A DNA stretch of 51,827 nucleotides from Deltaproteobacteria bacterium (GTDB lineage: Bacteria > Myxococcota_A > Polyangia > JACPQR01): contig JACPQR010000225.1 in assembly GCA_016190375.1 (NCBI GenBank), positions 1 through 51,827 on the forward strand. Direction: 5' to 3'. Positions 11,135 through 20,086 of the stretch are shown here, in pieces (position 1 is the first letter of the stretch; every line of letters begins with the position of its first letter). Under the pieces are notes generated by a model. The model searched no databases. It had not been told where the DNA came from and saw nothing but the letters and a program-made list of their open reading frames with translations. A program made the position numbers and the translations under genes.

Positions 11135-12241
11135 ATGAACCTGCACCAGCTCCTGAAGACCATGATCGAGAAGGGTGCGTCCGACCTGCACCTGACCACG
11201 GGGACGCCACCGCAGCTCCGGATCGACGGGCTGATCTATCCCCTGAAGGTCCCGCCGCTCACCCGCGAGGACACGAAGCAGCTCTGCTACTCGGTCCTGA
11301 CCGAGGAGCAGAAGATCGCGTTCGAGAAGAACAGCGAGCTCGACCTCTCCTTCGGCGTCAAGAGCCTCTCGCGCTTCCGAGCGAACGTCTTCATCCAGCG
11401 CGGATCCGTCGCCGGGGCCTTCCGGGCGATACCGTTCAAGATCATGACGCTCGAGGAGCTCGGGGTGCCCAAGACCGTCGGGGACCTCATCAACCGGCCT
11501 CGCGGGCTGGTGCTCATCACCGGGCCGACCGGGAGCGGGAAGTCGACGACGCTGGCGGCGCTGATCGACAAGATCAACAGCGAGAAGCGGATGCACATCC
11601 TCACGATCGAGGACCCGATCGAGTACCTGCACCCGCACAAGCTCTGCATCGTCAACCAGCGCGAGATCGGCGCGGACACGGTCAACTTCAAGGATGCCCT
11701 CAAGCACGTCCTCAGGCAGGACCCGGACGTGGTGCTGATCGGCGAGATGCGCGACCTCGAGACCATCGAGGCGGCCCTGACCATCAGCGAGACCGGCCAC
11801 CTCGTCTTCGCGACGCTCCACACGAACTCCGCGGTCCAGTCGATCAACCGCATCATCGACGTCTTCCCCCCGCACCAGCAGGCCCAGGTCCGCGCGCAGC
11901 TCTCCTTCGTCCTTCAGTGCGTCGTCACCCAGCTCCTGATGCCCCGCGCATCGGGACCAGGCCGCGTGCTCGCGGCCGAGATCATGCTGCCCAATCCGGC
12001 GATCAGGAACCTCATCCGCGAGGACAAGATCCACCAGATCTACTCGCAGATGCAGATCGGCCAGGAGAAGCACGGCATGATGACGATGAACCAGTCGCTC
12101 TACGACTTGTACTCGCGCAACATGATCTCGCTGGAGGAAGCTCTCACCCGCTCGCTGGACCCGGAGGAGATCCGGCTGATGATCGAGGGCAAGACGCCGG
12201 CTCCCAGGGGAGCCACGCGTCCCGCTGCCTCGCGCAGCTAG
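11135..12241 (+). CDS. pilT: Type IV pilus retraction ATPase PilT
   Basis: PilT is the hexameric ATPase that depolymerises the pilus and drives twitching or S-type motility. The 368 residues start MNLHQLLKTMIEKGASDLHL, typical of PilT. It carries Walker A GPTGSGKSTT, the Asp box LTIEDPIEY, Walker B DPDVVLIGEMRDLET, the His box FATLHTNSAVQSI, and the PilT-specific AIRNLIREDKIHQIYSQMQ region required for retraction. AGGAAAGG lies just before the ATG. It lies 10 bp after pilB. A T-rich run after a short stem follows the stop. Confidence 0.97.
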   Translation: MNLHQLLKTMIEKGASDLHLTTGTPPQLRIDGLIYPLKVPPLTREDTKQLCYSVLTEEQKIAFEKNSELDLSFGVKSLSRFRANVFIQRGSVAGAFRAIPFKIMTLEELGVPKTVGDLINRPRGLVLITGPTGSGKSTTLAALIDKINSEKRMHILTIEDPIEYLHPHKLCIVNQREIGADTVNFKDALKHVLRQDPDVVLIGEMRDLETIEAALTISETGHLVFATLHTNSAVQSINRIIDVFPPHQQAQVRAQLSFVLQCVVTQLLMPRASGPGRVLAAEIMLPNPAIRNLIREDKIHQIYSQMQIGQEKHGMMTMNQSLYDLYSRNMISLEEALTRSLDPEEIRLMIEGKTPAPRGATRPAASRS

Positions 12242-12261
12242 CGGGAATCCCGTCTTTTTTT
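12220..12261 (+). terminator. Possible intrinsic terminator after pilT
   Basis: The pilT 3' end contains TCCCGCT (12220-12226) pairing with AGCGGGA (12240-12246). A smaller alternative stem CGGG/CCCG lies at 12242-12252. A run of seven T (12255-12261) follows, which is rare in DNA this GC-rich. The stem is modest, so attenuation rather than full termination before pilC is possible. Confidence 0.4.
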
Positions 12262-12296
12262 GACCGCTCGATCGGGGGCGGTGTACCATCCTGGGG

Positions 12297-13508
12297 ATGC
12301 CGGAGTTCGTCTGGGAAGCCCGCGCCCGAGGCGGGGAGATGCGCAAGGGCGTGATGGACGCGGAGACCGAGGACGGCGTCCTGTCGAGGCTGCGGCAGCA
12401 GTCGCTGACGCCCGTCAAGGTCAAGAAGAAGCCCAAGGAGTTCAACATCGCGTTCGGCCGGGGGGTCACCGACAAGGAGATCGTCACCTTCACGCGGCAG
12501 TTCGCGACGATGATCGACGCGGGGCTGCCGCTCGTGCAGTGCCTCGAGATCCTGGGCAACCAGAGCGACAACAAGGCCTTCCAGAGGGTCATTCGCGACG
12601 TGAAGACGACCGTCGAGGGTGGCGCGACGTTCAGCGAAGCTCTCAAGAAGCACCCGAAGCTCTTCGACGACCTCTTCGTCAACCTCGTGGCCGCAGGCGA
12701 GGCGGGCGGCGTCCTCGACACGGTGCTCAACCGCCTCGCGACCTACATCGAGAAGCGCCTGAAGCTCATTCGACAGGTGCGCAGCGCGCTCGTCTATCCC
12801 GCCGGGATCGCGATCGTGGCCGTCCTCGTCATGGGCGTCCTGCTCGGCTACGTGATCCCGCAGTTCCAGAGGATGTTCGCCGACTTCGGCGCCTCCGACG
12901 AGCTGCCTGCGCTGACCCAGCTCGTGATCGACCTGTCGAACGCGTTCCTGTCGAACTTCATCTTCATTGCGCTGGGATTGATCGCGATCGTCGTCACCGT
13001 CGTCTACAGCTACCGCCGGCCCAAGGGAAAGTTCTTCTGGCACACGGTGATGCTGCAGATCCCTCTGATCGGCCCGGTCCTCAGGAAGATCGCCGTGTCG
13101 CGGTTCACCCGGACCATGGGGACGCTCTTGTCGAGCGGCGTGCCGATCCTCGACGCGATGGACATCTGCGCGCGGAGCGCCGGGAACGTCGTGATCGAGA
13201 AGGGCATCCGCTACGCTCGTGACCGGATCAGCGAGGGCAAGGGCATGGCGGAGCCGCTGCTCGAGACCAAGGTCTTTCCGCCCATGGTCGTCCAGATGAT
13301 CGCCGTGGGCGAGCAGACCGGCGCGCTCGACCAGATGCTCCAGAAGATCGCCGACTTCTACGAGGAGGAAGTGGACATGGCGGTCGAGGCGCTGACCAGC
13401 GCTCTCGAGCCGATCATGATGGTCGGGATCGGCGGCATGGTCGGGGTCATGCTCATCGCGATGTACCTGCCGATCTTCGACCTGGCCGGGAAGGTCCAGA
13501 CCCATTAG
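12297..13508 (+). CDS. pilC: Type IV pilus inner-membrane platform protein PilC
   Basis: PilC is the polytopic inner-membrane platform that couples PilB and PilT to pilus assembly. The 403 residues have two T2SSF repeats, each ending in long hydrophobic segments. The first includes FTRQFATMIDAGLPLVQCLEIL and GEAGGVLDTVLNRLATYIEK; the second includes FTRTMGTLLSSGVPILDAMDI and GEQTGALDQMLQKIADFYEEEV. Three membrane segments are visible, including the C-terminal one. The start MPEFVWEARARGGEMRKG is typical of the PilC/GspF N-terminus. It follows pilT by 55 bp and precedes the pilS-like gene. Confidence 0.96.
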   Translation: MPEFVWEARARGGEMRKGVMDAETEDGVLSRLRQQSLTPVKVKKKPKEFNIAFGRGVTDKEIVTFTRQFATMIDAGLPLVQCLEILGNQSDNKAFQRVIRDVKTTVEGGATFSEALKKHPKLFDDLFVNLVAAGEAGGVLDTVLNRLATYIEKRLKLIRQVRSALVYPAGIAIVAVLVMGVLLGYVIPQFQRMFADFGASDELPALTQLVIDLSNAFLSNFIFIALGLIAIVVTVVYSYRRPKGKFFWHTVMLQIPLIGPVLRKIAVSRFTRTMGTLLSSGVPILDAMDICARSAGNVVIEKGIRYARDRISEGKGMAEPLLETKVFPPMVVQMIAVGEQTGALDQMLQKIADFYEEEVDMAVEALTSALEPIMMVGIGGMVGVMLIAMYLPIFDLAGKVQTH

Positions 13509-13590
13509 CTCGCCCGCAGCTCCCCGGGATCAGTCCGTCCCGATCCCCCTCCCTTCCGGACCGGACCTCGCGAAGAAGCTCCCGATCCTG

Positions 13591-15189
13591 ATGGGGCTCC
13601 GCGCGGTGATCGTCACGATCCTCCTGGGAGCGACCGTGGCGCTCAACTCCGGCTCGCTCAGGGATCTCGAGCGCGCCACGCCGCGCTTCCTCATGGCGGT
13701 GATCGCCGCCACCTACGCGCTCACGCTGGTGTACGCGGTGGCCTACAGGCGCGCTGGCCAGCGCCCCTGGTTCGCAGGCGTACAGATCGGCTCCGACATC
13801 CTGGCCTGGACGGCCGTCGTGTACGCGACGGGCGGCACCGACAGCGGCTTCACCTTCCTGTACGGCGTCCAGATCACCATCGCGGCGATCCTGCTGGGAA
13901 GGCGCGCCGCGCTCCTGACGGCCGCGGGCGCCGCGGGAGCCTACGCGCTGCTCGTCTGCCTCGCCACCTTCGGCGCGATCGCGCCGCTGCCGGACCAGCT
14001 CCAGCGCCTCACCGGCATCGGCTCGCCCGAGACGGCGTTCTCCGCGCTCTTGAACGTCACCTCGATCCTCCTCGTGGCCAACCTCTCGGGCTACCTCGCG
14101 GAGCGGCTGCAGCGGGCGGGTGGGGCCCTCAGAGCCGCCGAGAGGCGCACCGCCGATCTCGCGGCGCGCCACGAGGACATCGTCCGTTCCCTCGAGAGCG
14201 GGCTGGTCACTGTCGACACCTCGGCGATCGTGCGGTCCGCGAACCCGATGGCGCTCGAGATCCTCGGCCGCGCCGACGTCGACGTCGTCGGGCACCCACT
14301 TGGCGACGTCCTCCCGATGCTCGCGAACCTCGGCGAAGGCACGGTCCGCGGGGAAGCGAGCTACGAGCGCGCGGACGGCGCCGAGATCCCGCTGGGCTTC
14401 ACGGTGTCGCCGCTCATCGATTCCGGCGGCACCGAGGCGGGCCACCTGGTCCTGTTCCAGGACCTCTCGGAGCGCCAGCGGCTCCGCCGCGAGGTCGAGG
14501 CCGCGGAGCGGTTCGCCGCCCTCGGCCGCCTGGCGGCTGGCCTGGCTCACGAGATCCGCAACCCGCTCGGTTCCATCTCGGGCTCGGTGGAGATGCTCAA
14601 GGAGTCCGGCGCGCTCTCGACCGAGGACAGGAAGCTGGCCGAGATCGTGCTTCGCGAGACGGCGCGACTGGGGGGGCTCGTGACGGACATCCTCCTGTTC
14701 GCTCGGCCCCGTGCGCCCGCGCCCAAGACGACGGCGGTCGGCCGGCTCCTCCGCGAGGTCGTCGAGATGTTCCGGCGCGGCCCGTCCGGCGAGCGGGTCC
14801 AGGTCCGCGCCTCGATCGACGACGAGATCCAGGCGCGGATCGACCCGGACCAGATCCGGCAGGTCGCCTGGAACCTCCTGAAGAACGCGGCGGAGGCGTC
14901 GGCGGCGGGCGGCGAGGTCGTGATCCACTCCGCTCGCGCGCGGGATGGCGATCTCACGATCGAGGTCACCGACAAGGGTCGCGGCATCCCCGAGGCGATC
15001 CGCGCCCGGATCTTCGACCCGTTCTTCTCCTCGAGGCCCGAGGGCCTGGGCATCGGGCTCGCGCTGGTGAACCAGATCGTGCAGGCCCACGGTGGAACGA
15101 TAGAGATCGAGTCCGCGCCGGGCGCGGGCACGACGATCAGGGTGATCGTCCCCGATGCCCGGGCCTCGGCTCCGCCGGTCGCGGTCTGA
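13591..15189 (+). CDS. pilS: PilS-type membrane sensor histidine kinase without adjacent pilR
   Basis: This is a sensor kinase of two-component type, 532 residues from the first ATG. About six N-terminal membrane segments are followed by a PAS-like domain (RSLESGLVTVDTSAIVRSANPMALEILG), the H-box LAHEIRNPLGSISGSVEML (His near residue 320), the N-box WNLLKNAAEAS and the G boxes DKGRGIP and EGLGIGLAL. Its position right after pilC and its membrane-PAS layout match PilS, which with the sigma-54 activator PilR controls pilin genes. Here the next gene is convergent and not pilR, so the partner must be elsewhere. The frame stays open upstream to the pilC stop with coding-like codons but no ATG, GTG or TTG, so the true start may be an unusual codon such as the ATT at 13504. 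Confidence 0.85.
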   Translation: MGLRAVIVTILLGATVALNSGSLRDLERATPRFLMAVIAATYALTLVYAVAYRRAGQRPWFAGVQIGSDILAWTAVVYATGGTDSGFTFLYGVQITIAAILLGRRAALLTAAGAAGAYALLVCLATFGAIAPLPDQLQRLTGIGSPETAFSALLNVTSILLVANLSGYLAERLQRAGGALRAAERRTADLAARHEDIVRSLESGLVTVDTSAIVRSANPMALEILGRADVDVVGHPLGDVLPMLANLGEGTVRGEASYERADGAEIPLGFTVSPLIDSGGTEAGHLVLFQDLSERQRLRREVEAAERFAALGRLAAGLAHEIRNPLGSISGSVEMLKESGALSTEDRKLAEIVLRETARLGGLVTDILLFARPRAPAPKTTAVGRLLREVVEMFRRGPSGERVQVRASIDDEIQARIDPDQIRQVAWNLLKNAAEASAAGGEVVIHSARARDGDLTIEVTDKGRGIPEAIRARIFDPFFSSRPEGLGIGLALVNQIVQAHGGTIEIESAPGAGTTIRVIVPDARASAPPVAV

Positions 15190-15791
<602 letters not shown>

Positions 15792-15795
<4 letters not shown>

Positions 15796-17852
15796 GGCTC
15801 GCACACCACTGGGTGCTCCTCCGCGCAGGCCTTGTCGTTCCACCCCCCATCGAAACCGGCGTCCATCACGACGCAGTTCTGATCGCGCCCGCCGTTGGGT
15901 CGCTCGGGAGCCCACGACTCGAACGCGATCTCGGCGCCGTCGGGGCCGACCCAGGTTCGCTCCGCGGCCCGGTCGTCGATCCCGATCCACCAGTCCTCGC
16001 GCGATCGCGCGAGCGCCCCCAGGACGGTCGCGTCCTGGCTCGCCTCGTCTCGCGGCAGCGCGAGCGTCCCGCCCTCCGCCTCGCACCGCGCCTTGCCCGA
16101 GGGCCAGGTTCGTGGTGTCGCGCAGAAGAGGAGACCCCCGTCGACGACGCAGTCGCCGGCACCGCAGTGGCTGCCGCAGCCGTCCCCGTCCAGGACGTTC
16201 CCGTCGTCGCAGTCCTCCCCCTGGTCGACGACCCAGTCGCCGCACGCGCCAGGTCCGGAGCAGTCGCTCCTGCAGAAGCCGCCGTCGCAGAATTCGCCGA
16301 GCCCCGCCTGCACCGTGCCGTCGCCGCAGTACTCGAGCTGGCAGGAGTCGTCGCAGCCGTCGCCCTGATCGAGGTTGCCGTCGTCGCAGGGCTCGAACCA
16401 CTCCTGAGCGCCGTCGCCGCAGCTCGCGGGCCCCGTGCAATCGGCGTTGCAACCCCAGCCGTCGCATTCCTCGCCGTCCTGAACGATGCCGTCGCCACAG
16501 TACTCGACCTGGCAGATGTCGCTGCAGCCGTCGTTCGCCAGGTCGTTGCCGTCGTCGCAGCCCTCGGACGGCTCGACCTCTGCATTGCCGCAGGTCGCGT
16601 CCAGCATCTCCCGTACGATGGCCGGCCGATCCCGGAGGTACGACCGGATCCATTCCACGAACTCACGCTGCCACTCGGTCGACTGGAACTTGCGCGGATC
16701 CTCCTCGACGGCGTCGGCGATGAGGTCCGAGGCCTCGTCGATGCGCTCGATGAACGCCGCCTCGTCCCAGTCCTCGTCGAGCAGCGATCGGATGGCGTCC
16801 TCGTAGCGCGTCTCGAGCTCGTCCAGAAGGTGCATCCTGAGCGACAGGATTCCGACCGGGGGCCTCTTCACGTTCCAGTACAGATCCTGGAACAGCTGAT
16901 CGAGGCCATGCGGAAGGAAGATGAAGCGGCCGTCAGAGGGGCGGTGATAGAGGTAGAAGTTGTTCCTGTTGTAGTTGTAGCCGTCCCAGTGCCAGACGAT
17001 CGATTCGAGCGCCCAGCCGCGGACGAAGGCGTCCACGTCGAGGAGCGGGTCGAGGTCATCGAGGTACTCGCCGTCGTTCGAGCCCCACGCCACGTCGATC
17101 AGGGCTTCGAGGTCGCTCGTGTCGCCGGCCTCCTCTCCGTTGTTCTTGAGCTCGGTGAAGCCCACCTCGAGCTCGCCGCAGCACTCGCCTTCGTAGAGGT
17201 TGCCCGAGTCGTCCCCGAAGCGGCTCGCGGTGAAGTCGCCGTTGACGGCCTCGACGACCAGATAGACGCCGTACAGCTCGTCGTTGAGGAGCACCCGACC
17301 GTATGACGTCCGCGGCGCGGGGATCCCGATCCTCCGGTACATCTCGTAGCCGACGTGCTCGGCGACCATCCCGGCATCCTGCTGGAAGTTGTTCAGGATG
17401 AGCTTGTGCAAGCCGTACAGCGTCTGGTCCTGGACGAGCTCGTCGAACTTGACCGAGAAGCCGGGCTTGCCCGCGAGGTCGGAGACCGACCCGATGCCCC
17501 CTTTTATCCGGATGCCCGCGTCGACGACCTGGGTCCCGTCGAACCGGAACGTGCAGGGGACGCGGTTGACGCGGTCGAGGTCGAGCCGGGGCAGATCCGA
17601 TTCGGCGACCTCGATCTCGATCTGGTGGACCGCCGCCATCGAGAAGACCGCGTCGGCATCGGCGTCCGAATCGGAGTCCGAGTCGGCGTCGGAATCCGAA
17701 TCCGCGTCGGAGTCCGAGTCCGAGTCGCCGTCCGCAGCGGAGTCCGCACCCGAGTCGGTGCCGGCCCCGGCATCGGCGCCCGAAGGCCCGTCGTCATCGC
17801 CACAGCCGCCCATGAGCGCGAAGAGCACGATCCGGAGGGGGCCCCGCGGCAC
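15792..17852 (-). CDS. Lipoprotein with CotH kinase, DUF4215 Cys-rich repeats and C-type lectin domain
   Basis: 686 residues in an unusual domain series. A short lipoprotein signal ends at lipobox MGGC (Cys about 17) and is followed by an acidic Ser-Asp/Ala-Asp linker. A CotH-like kinase domain spans roughly 70-400 (RIKGGIGS, WHWDGYNYNRNNFYLYHR, FIFLPHGLDQLF). Four Cys-rich modules of the myxobacterial DUF4215 type follow (CGDGIVQDGEECD, CDDGNLDQGDGCDDSC). The C-terminal 110 residues form a C-type lectin-like domain (WWIGIDD, WNDKACAEEHPVVCE). It is predicted to sit on the outer membrane or cell surface. CotH enzymes phosphorylate spore-coat or secreted proteins; the lectin could target glycans. 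The start is a GTG with no ribosome site, preceded by a -10-like box 6 nt upstream. The stop overlaps the FHA gene. Confidence 0.9.
17651..17733 (-). repeat. Ser-Asp / Ala-Asp coding repeat in CotH lipoprotein linker
   Basis: A short tandem array of hexamer-like units (variants of GAxTCG/GAGTCC read on the plus strand) encodes an alternating DSDSDADSD linker between the lipid anchor and the CotH domain. Such arrays can change length by slippage in 6-bp steps without breaking the frame. Confidence 0.75.
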
Positions 17853-17858
17853 CAGCGA

Positions 17859-17869
17859 ATTCTATCATA
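17859..17869 (-). promoter_or_regulatory. Candidate -10 box directly upstream of CotH gene
   Basis: Overlapping boxes TATGAT and TAGAAT (5/6 matches to TATAAT) lie on the minus strand in the 31-bp gap after the TPR-AIM24 stop. TAGAAT ends 6 nt before the GTG start and no Shine-Dalgarno is present, which fits a leaderless or near-leaderless transcript. No -35 match is evident. Confidence 0.3.
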
Positions 17870-17883
17870 GGCGAACTGCGAAC

Positions 17884-19293
17884 CTAGGACGCGTGACACA
17901 GGAGGAGCACGCCGTCGCCCTGGAACTGCACGAGGTCGGGCGACCCCCCGAGCGCGGGGTGCACGAGTGGGACGGCGCCGCCGCGCGGAAGGAGGCGCCC
18001 CGTCCAGCCGAGCAGCGTCCTCAGGGCGATGGTAGCGACCCGGCCGGCGGGAACGTCGAGGGCGCTCCACGCCGATCGCGTCGCGATCACGAACGAGCCG
18101 CGCCCGCGCAGGTTGACGAGAGGGATGCCCTGGTCGCCGGCCGGCAGCCGCCCGTTCTCCCACGACAGGTTCCCGTCGATCGCGACCAGAACATCCTCGC
18201 GGACGTAGGCGATCTCGTCCTCCAGCATGAACGCCTCGAAGCGCTGGTCCGCCGGGTCGACGAGGAGGGCCCCCTCCCCCGTGATCCGGGAGAGCGGCGC
18301 CTCCGTGGGACCGAGCCAACCTTCGACCACGCGGCCGCGCACGTTTCGCGACGCCGGGAGCGCCTCGAGGTCCCCCACCATCGCGACGACACCGCGCAGG
18401 CGACAGTACAGGCTCCCCTCTACTCGGGCGCGCAAGCGGCCGTCCGTGTCGATCGCAAACGCGTCGTCGGACGGGAACGCCAGCGCGACCTCGCGGATCC
18501 GCGAGCCGAGTGACGGAGGCGCGGCGGTGATCGGCGCCGCGCCCGCCGGCCGCTTTGGCTCGCTCGCCGCGGTGCGCGTCGAGACGGGACCGGGGCCGAC
18601 CCGCTGCCACTCTCCGTCGGACGTGATGCGAGCTCCCGCCTTCTCGATCCGGAAGGGGTTCTCGGCGGCGTCGAGCTCCTGGAAGGCCTCCTGGGCGACG
18701 CGCTTCAGATCCCTCTGCCTCACCTCGTCGCGGGCGAGCTCGCCCGGGTCGGACCCGCGCCTCGACGCCGCCGACCTGGCGAGCCGTTCCATCCTGGCCG
18801 CCATCGCGGGTTGCCCGCCGCGCTCGAAGGCTTCGCGCGCAGCGGCAAACTCTCCCTGCTTCGAGAGGATCAGGCCGAGGTAGCCATGCGCCCTGACGTG
18901 ATCGGGCTGGAGCTCGATCGCCCTCTCGAGCGCGGTCCGAGCCGGGACGATCTGACCGGTCTTGATGTGGACCATGGCGAGGTTGACGTGCAGCGTCGCC
19001 ACCGACGGGTTCTCGCGGACGAGCCGGTCGTAGATCGCGAGCGCTCGCTCGTAGAGCCCGAGCCGGAAGTAGACGACTCCGAGCAGGTCCTCGGCGTGGG
19101 CGTCCCGCGCCTGGTAGCTCAGCGCCCGCTCGAGCTCCTGCTTGGCCGCTTCCTCCTGGCCCTCCATGAGGAGCTCGCTGCCGCGGTGCAGGTGGAAGAG
19201 GAACTCCTCCGCGGCCGCCTGCAGCCCAGACCCATGCACGGCAGGCTCGCCTGCAAATCCGCGGTCGACGCGCACCTTCGAGGACGTGGGCAT
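17884..19293 (-). CDS. TPR-repeat protein with C-terminal AIM24-like domain
   Basis: 469 residues. Residues 30-200 contain four to five TPRs (AEDLLGVVYFRLGLYERALAIYDRLV, VATLHVNLAMVHIKTGQIVPARTALERAIEL, VRAHGYLGLILSKQGEFAAAREAF). A Pro/Ala-rich linker leads to a C-terminal beta-rich domain (ALLVDPADQRFEAFMLEDE, AYVREDVLVAIDGNLSWENGRL, LVNLRGRGSFVIATRS). This resembles the AIM24 / TIGR00266 fold, a double-stranded beta-helix of unclear function. TPR-AIM24 fusions are common in Myxococcota. No signal peptide is present, so it is probably cytoplasmic. It is 23 bp downstream of the lytic transglycosylase gene and 31 bp upstream of the CotH gene, all on one strand. Confidence 0.85.
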   Translation of the reverse strand: MPTSSKVRVDRGFAGEPAVHGSGLQAAAEEFLFHLHRGSELLMEGQEEAAKQELERALSYQARDAHAEDLLGVVYFRLGLYERALAIYDRLVRENPSVATLHVNLAMVHIKTGQIVPARTALERAIELQPDHVRAHGYLGLILSKQGEFAAAREAFERGGQPAMAARMERLARSAASRRGSDPGELARDEVRQRDLKRVAQEAFQELDAAENPFRIEKAGARITSDGEWQRVGPGPVSTRTAASEPKRPAGAAPITAAPPSLGSRIREVALAFPSDDAFAIDTDGRLRARVEGSLYCRLRGVVAMVGDLEALPASRNVRGRVVEGWLGPTEAPLSRITGEGALLVDPADQRFEAFMLEDEIAYVREDVLVAIDGNLSWENGRLPAGDQGIPLVNLRGRGSFVIATRSAWSALDVPAGRVATIALRTLLGWTGRLLPRGGAVPLVHPALGGSPDLVQFQGDGVLLLCHAS

Positions 19294-19316
19294 TCCTCGA
19301 CGGGCATCCTACCGCG

Positions 19317-20012
19317 TCAGCGGTCGCTACCGGAAGCGGACGAAGCCTGGACGGGATCAGTCGCCGGCGCGGAGGAAGCGGTCCCCGTCTGGGCCTTGAA
19401 CGAGTAGTAGTGTCTCAGGACCCGCTGCACGTAACCCTGGGTCTCCTGGAAGGGCGGGATTCCGTTGTAGCGCGCCACCGCCTGTTCGCCGGCGTTGTAT
19501 CCCGCGATCGTCAAGACGATGTCCCCGTTGAACATGTTCGCGAGCCAGCGGAGGTAGCGGGTACCGCCGAGGATGTTCTGGCGCGGGTCGAAAGGGTTCT
19601 GCACGGCCATCCGCCTGGCGGTCGCGGGCATGAGCTGCATCAGGCCCTGCGCCCCCATGTGCGAGGTCACGCCGGGCGAGAAGTTCGACTCGACCAGGAT
19701 CACCGCCCGGATGAGCGCCTCGGGGATGATGTAGAGGCGCGAGGCCTCGCGGATCACCTCGTCGTACCGGGCGAAGCGCGCCGGATCGGAGGCGACCGCG
19801 CCCTGCGCCCCTCCCGCAGCCGGCGCTGGTCGAGGCGTGCGCATGTACAGTCGGTACCCGCCGCGGCCGCCCCGGCCTCCGCCCTGGCGCGGCATGTTGG
19901 TGAAGTGGCGGACTCCCTCGGAGTCGGTCCAGACGTAGATGTCGGCGCGTGCCACGGCCGGCAGAGCCACGAGCAGGCAGACGAGGGGGAGGATCCGCAT
20001 CCGTCCGGTCAT
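19317..20012 (-). CDS. Periplasmic lytic transglycosylase (SLT domain) with DUF4124 N-terminus
   Basis: 231 residues. The signal peptide (MRILPLVCLLVALPAVARA) is cleaved before DIYVWTDSEGVRHFTNMP, a DUF4124-type segment often found in envelope proteins. The C-terminal half is a soluble-lytic-transglycosylase domain with catalytic Glu in ILVESNFSP and the family motifs SHMGAQGLMQLMPATAR, ILGGTRYLRWL and IAGYNAGEQAV. It cleaves the MurNAc-GlcNAc bond of peptidoglycan, making room for envelope machines or aiding turnover. The start may be Met1 or Met5 (MRILPL); the latter gives the cleaner signal peptide. It is divergent from nadB, with a 74-bp shared promoter region. Confidence 0.93.
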   Translation of the reverse strand: MTGRMRILPLVCLLVALPAVARADIYVWTDSEGVRHFTNMPRQGGGRGGRGGYRLYMRTPRPAPAAGGAQGAVASDPARFARYDEVIREASRLYIIPEALIRAVILVESNFSPGVTSHMGAQGLMQLMPATARRMAVQNPFDPRQNILGGTRYLRWLANMFNGDIVLTIAGYNAGEQAVARYNGIPPFQETQGYVQRVLRHYYSFKAQTGTASSAPATDPVQASSASGSDR

Positions 20013-20086
20013 GGTAGCGAGGGTCGGCCCGAGGCGTCCACTTCCCCGCCCTTGTAACGCGCGGCCCAGCGCGATAAGTCCCGCTC

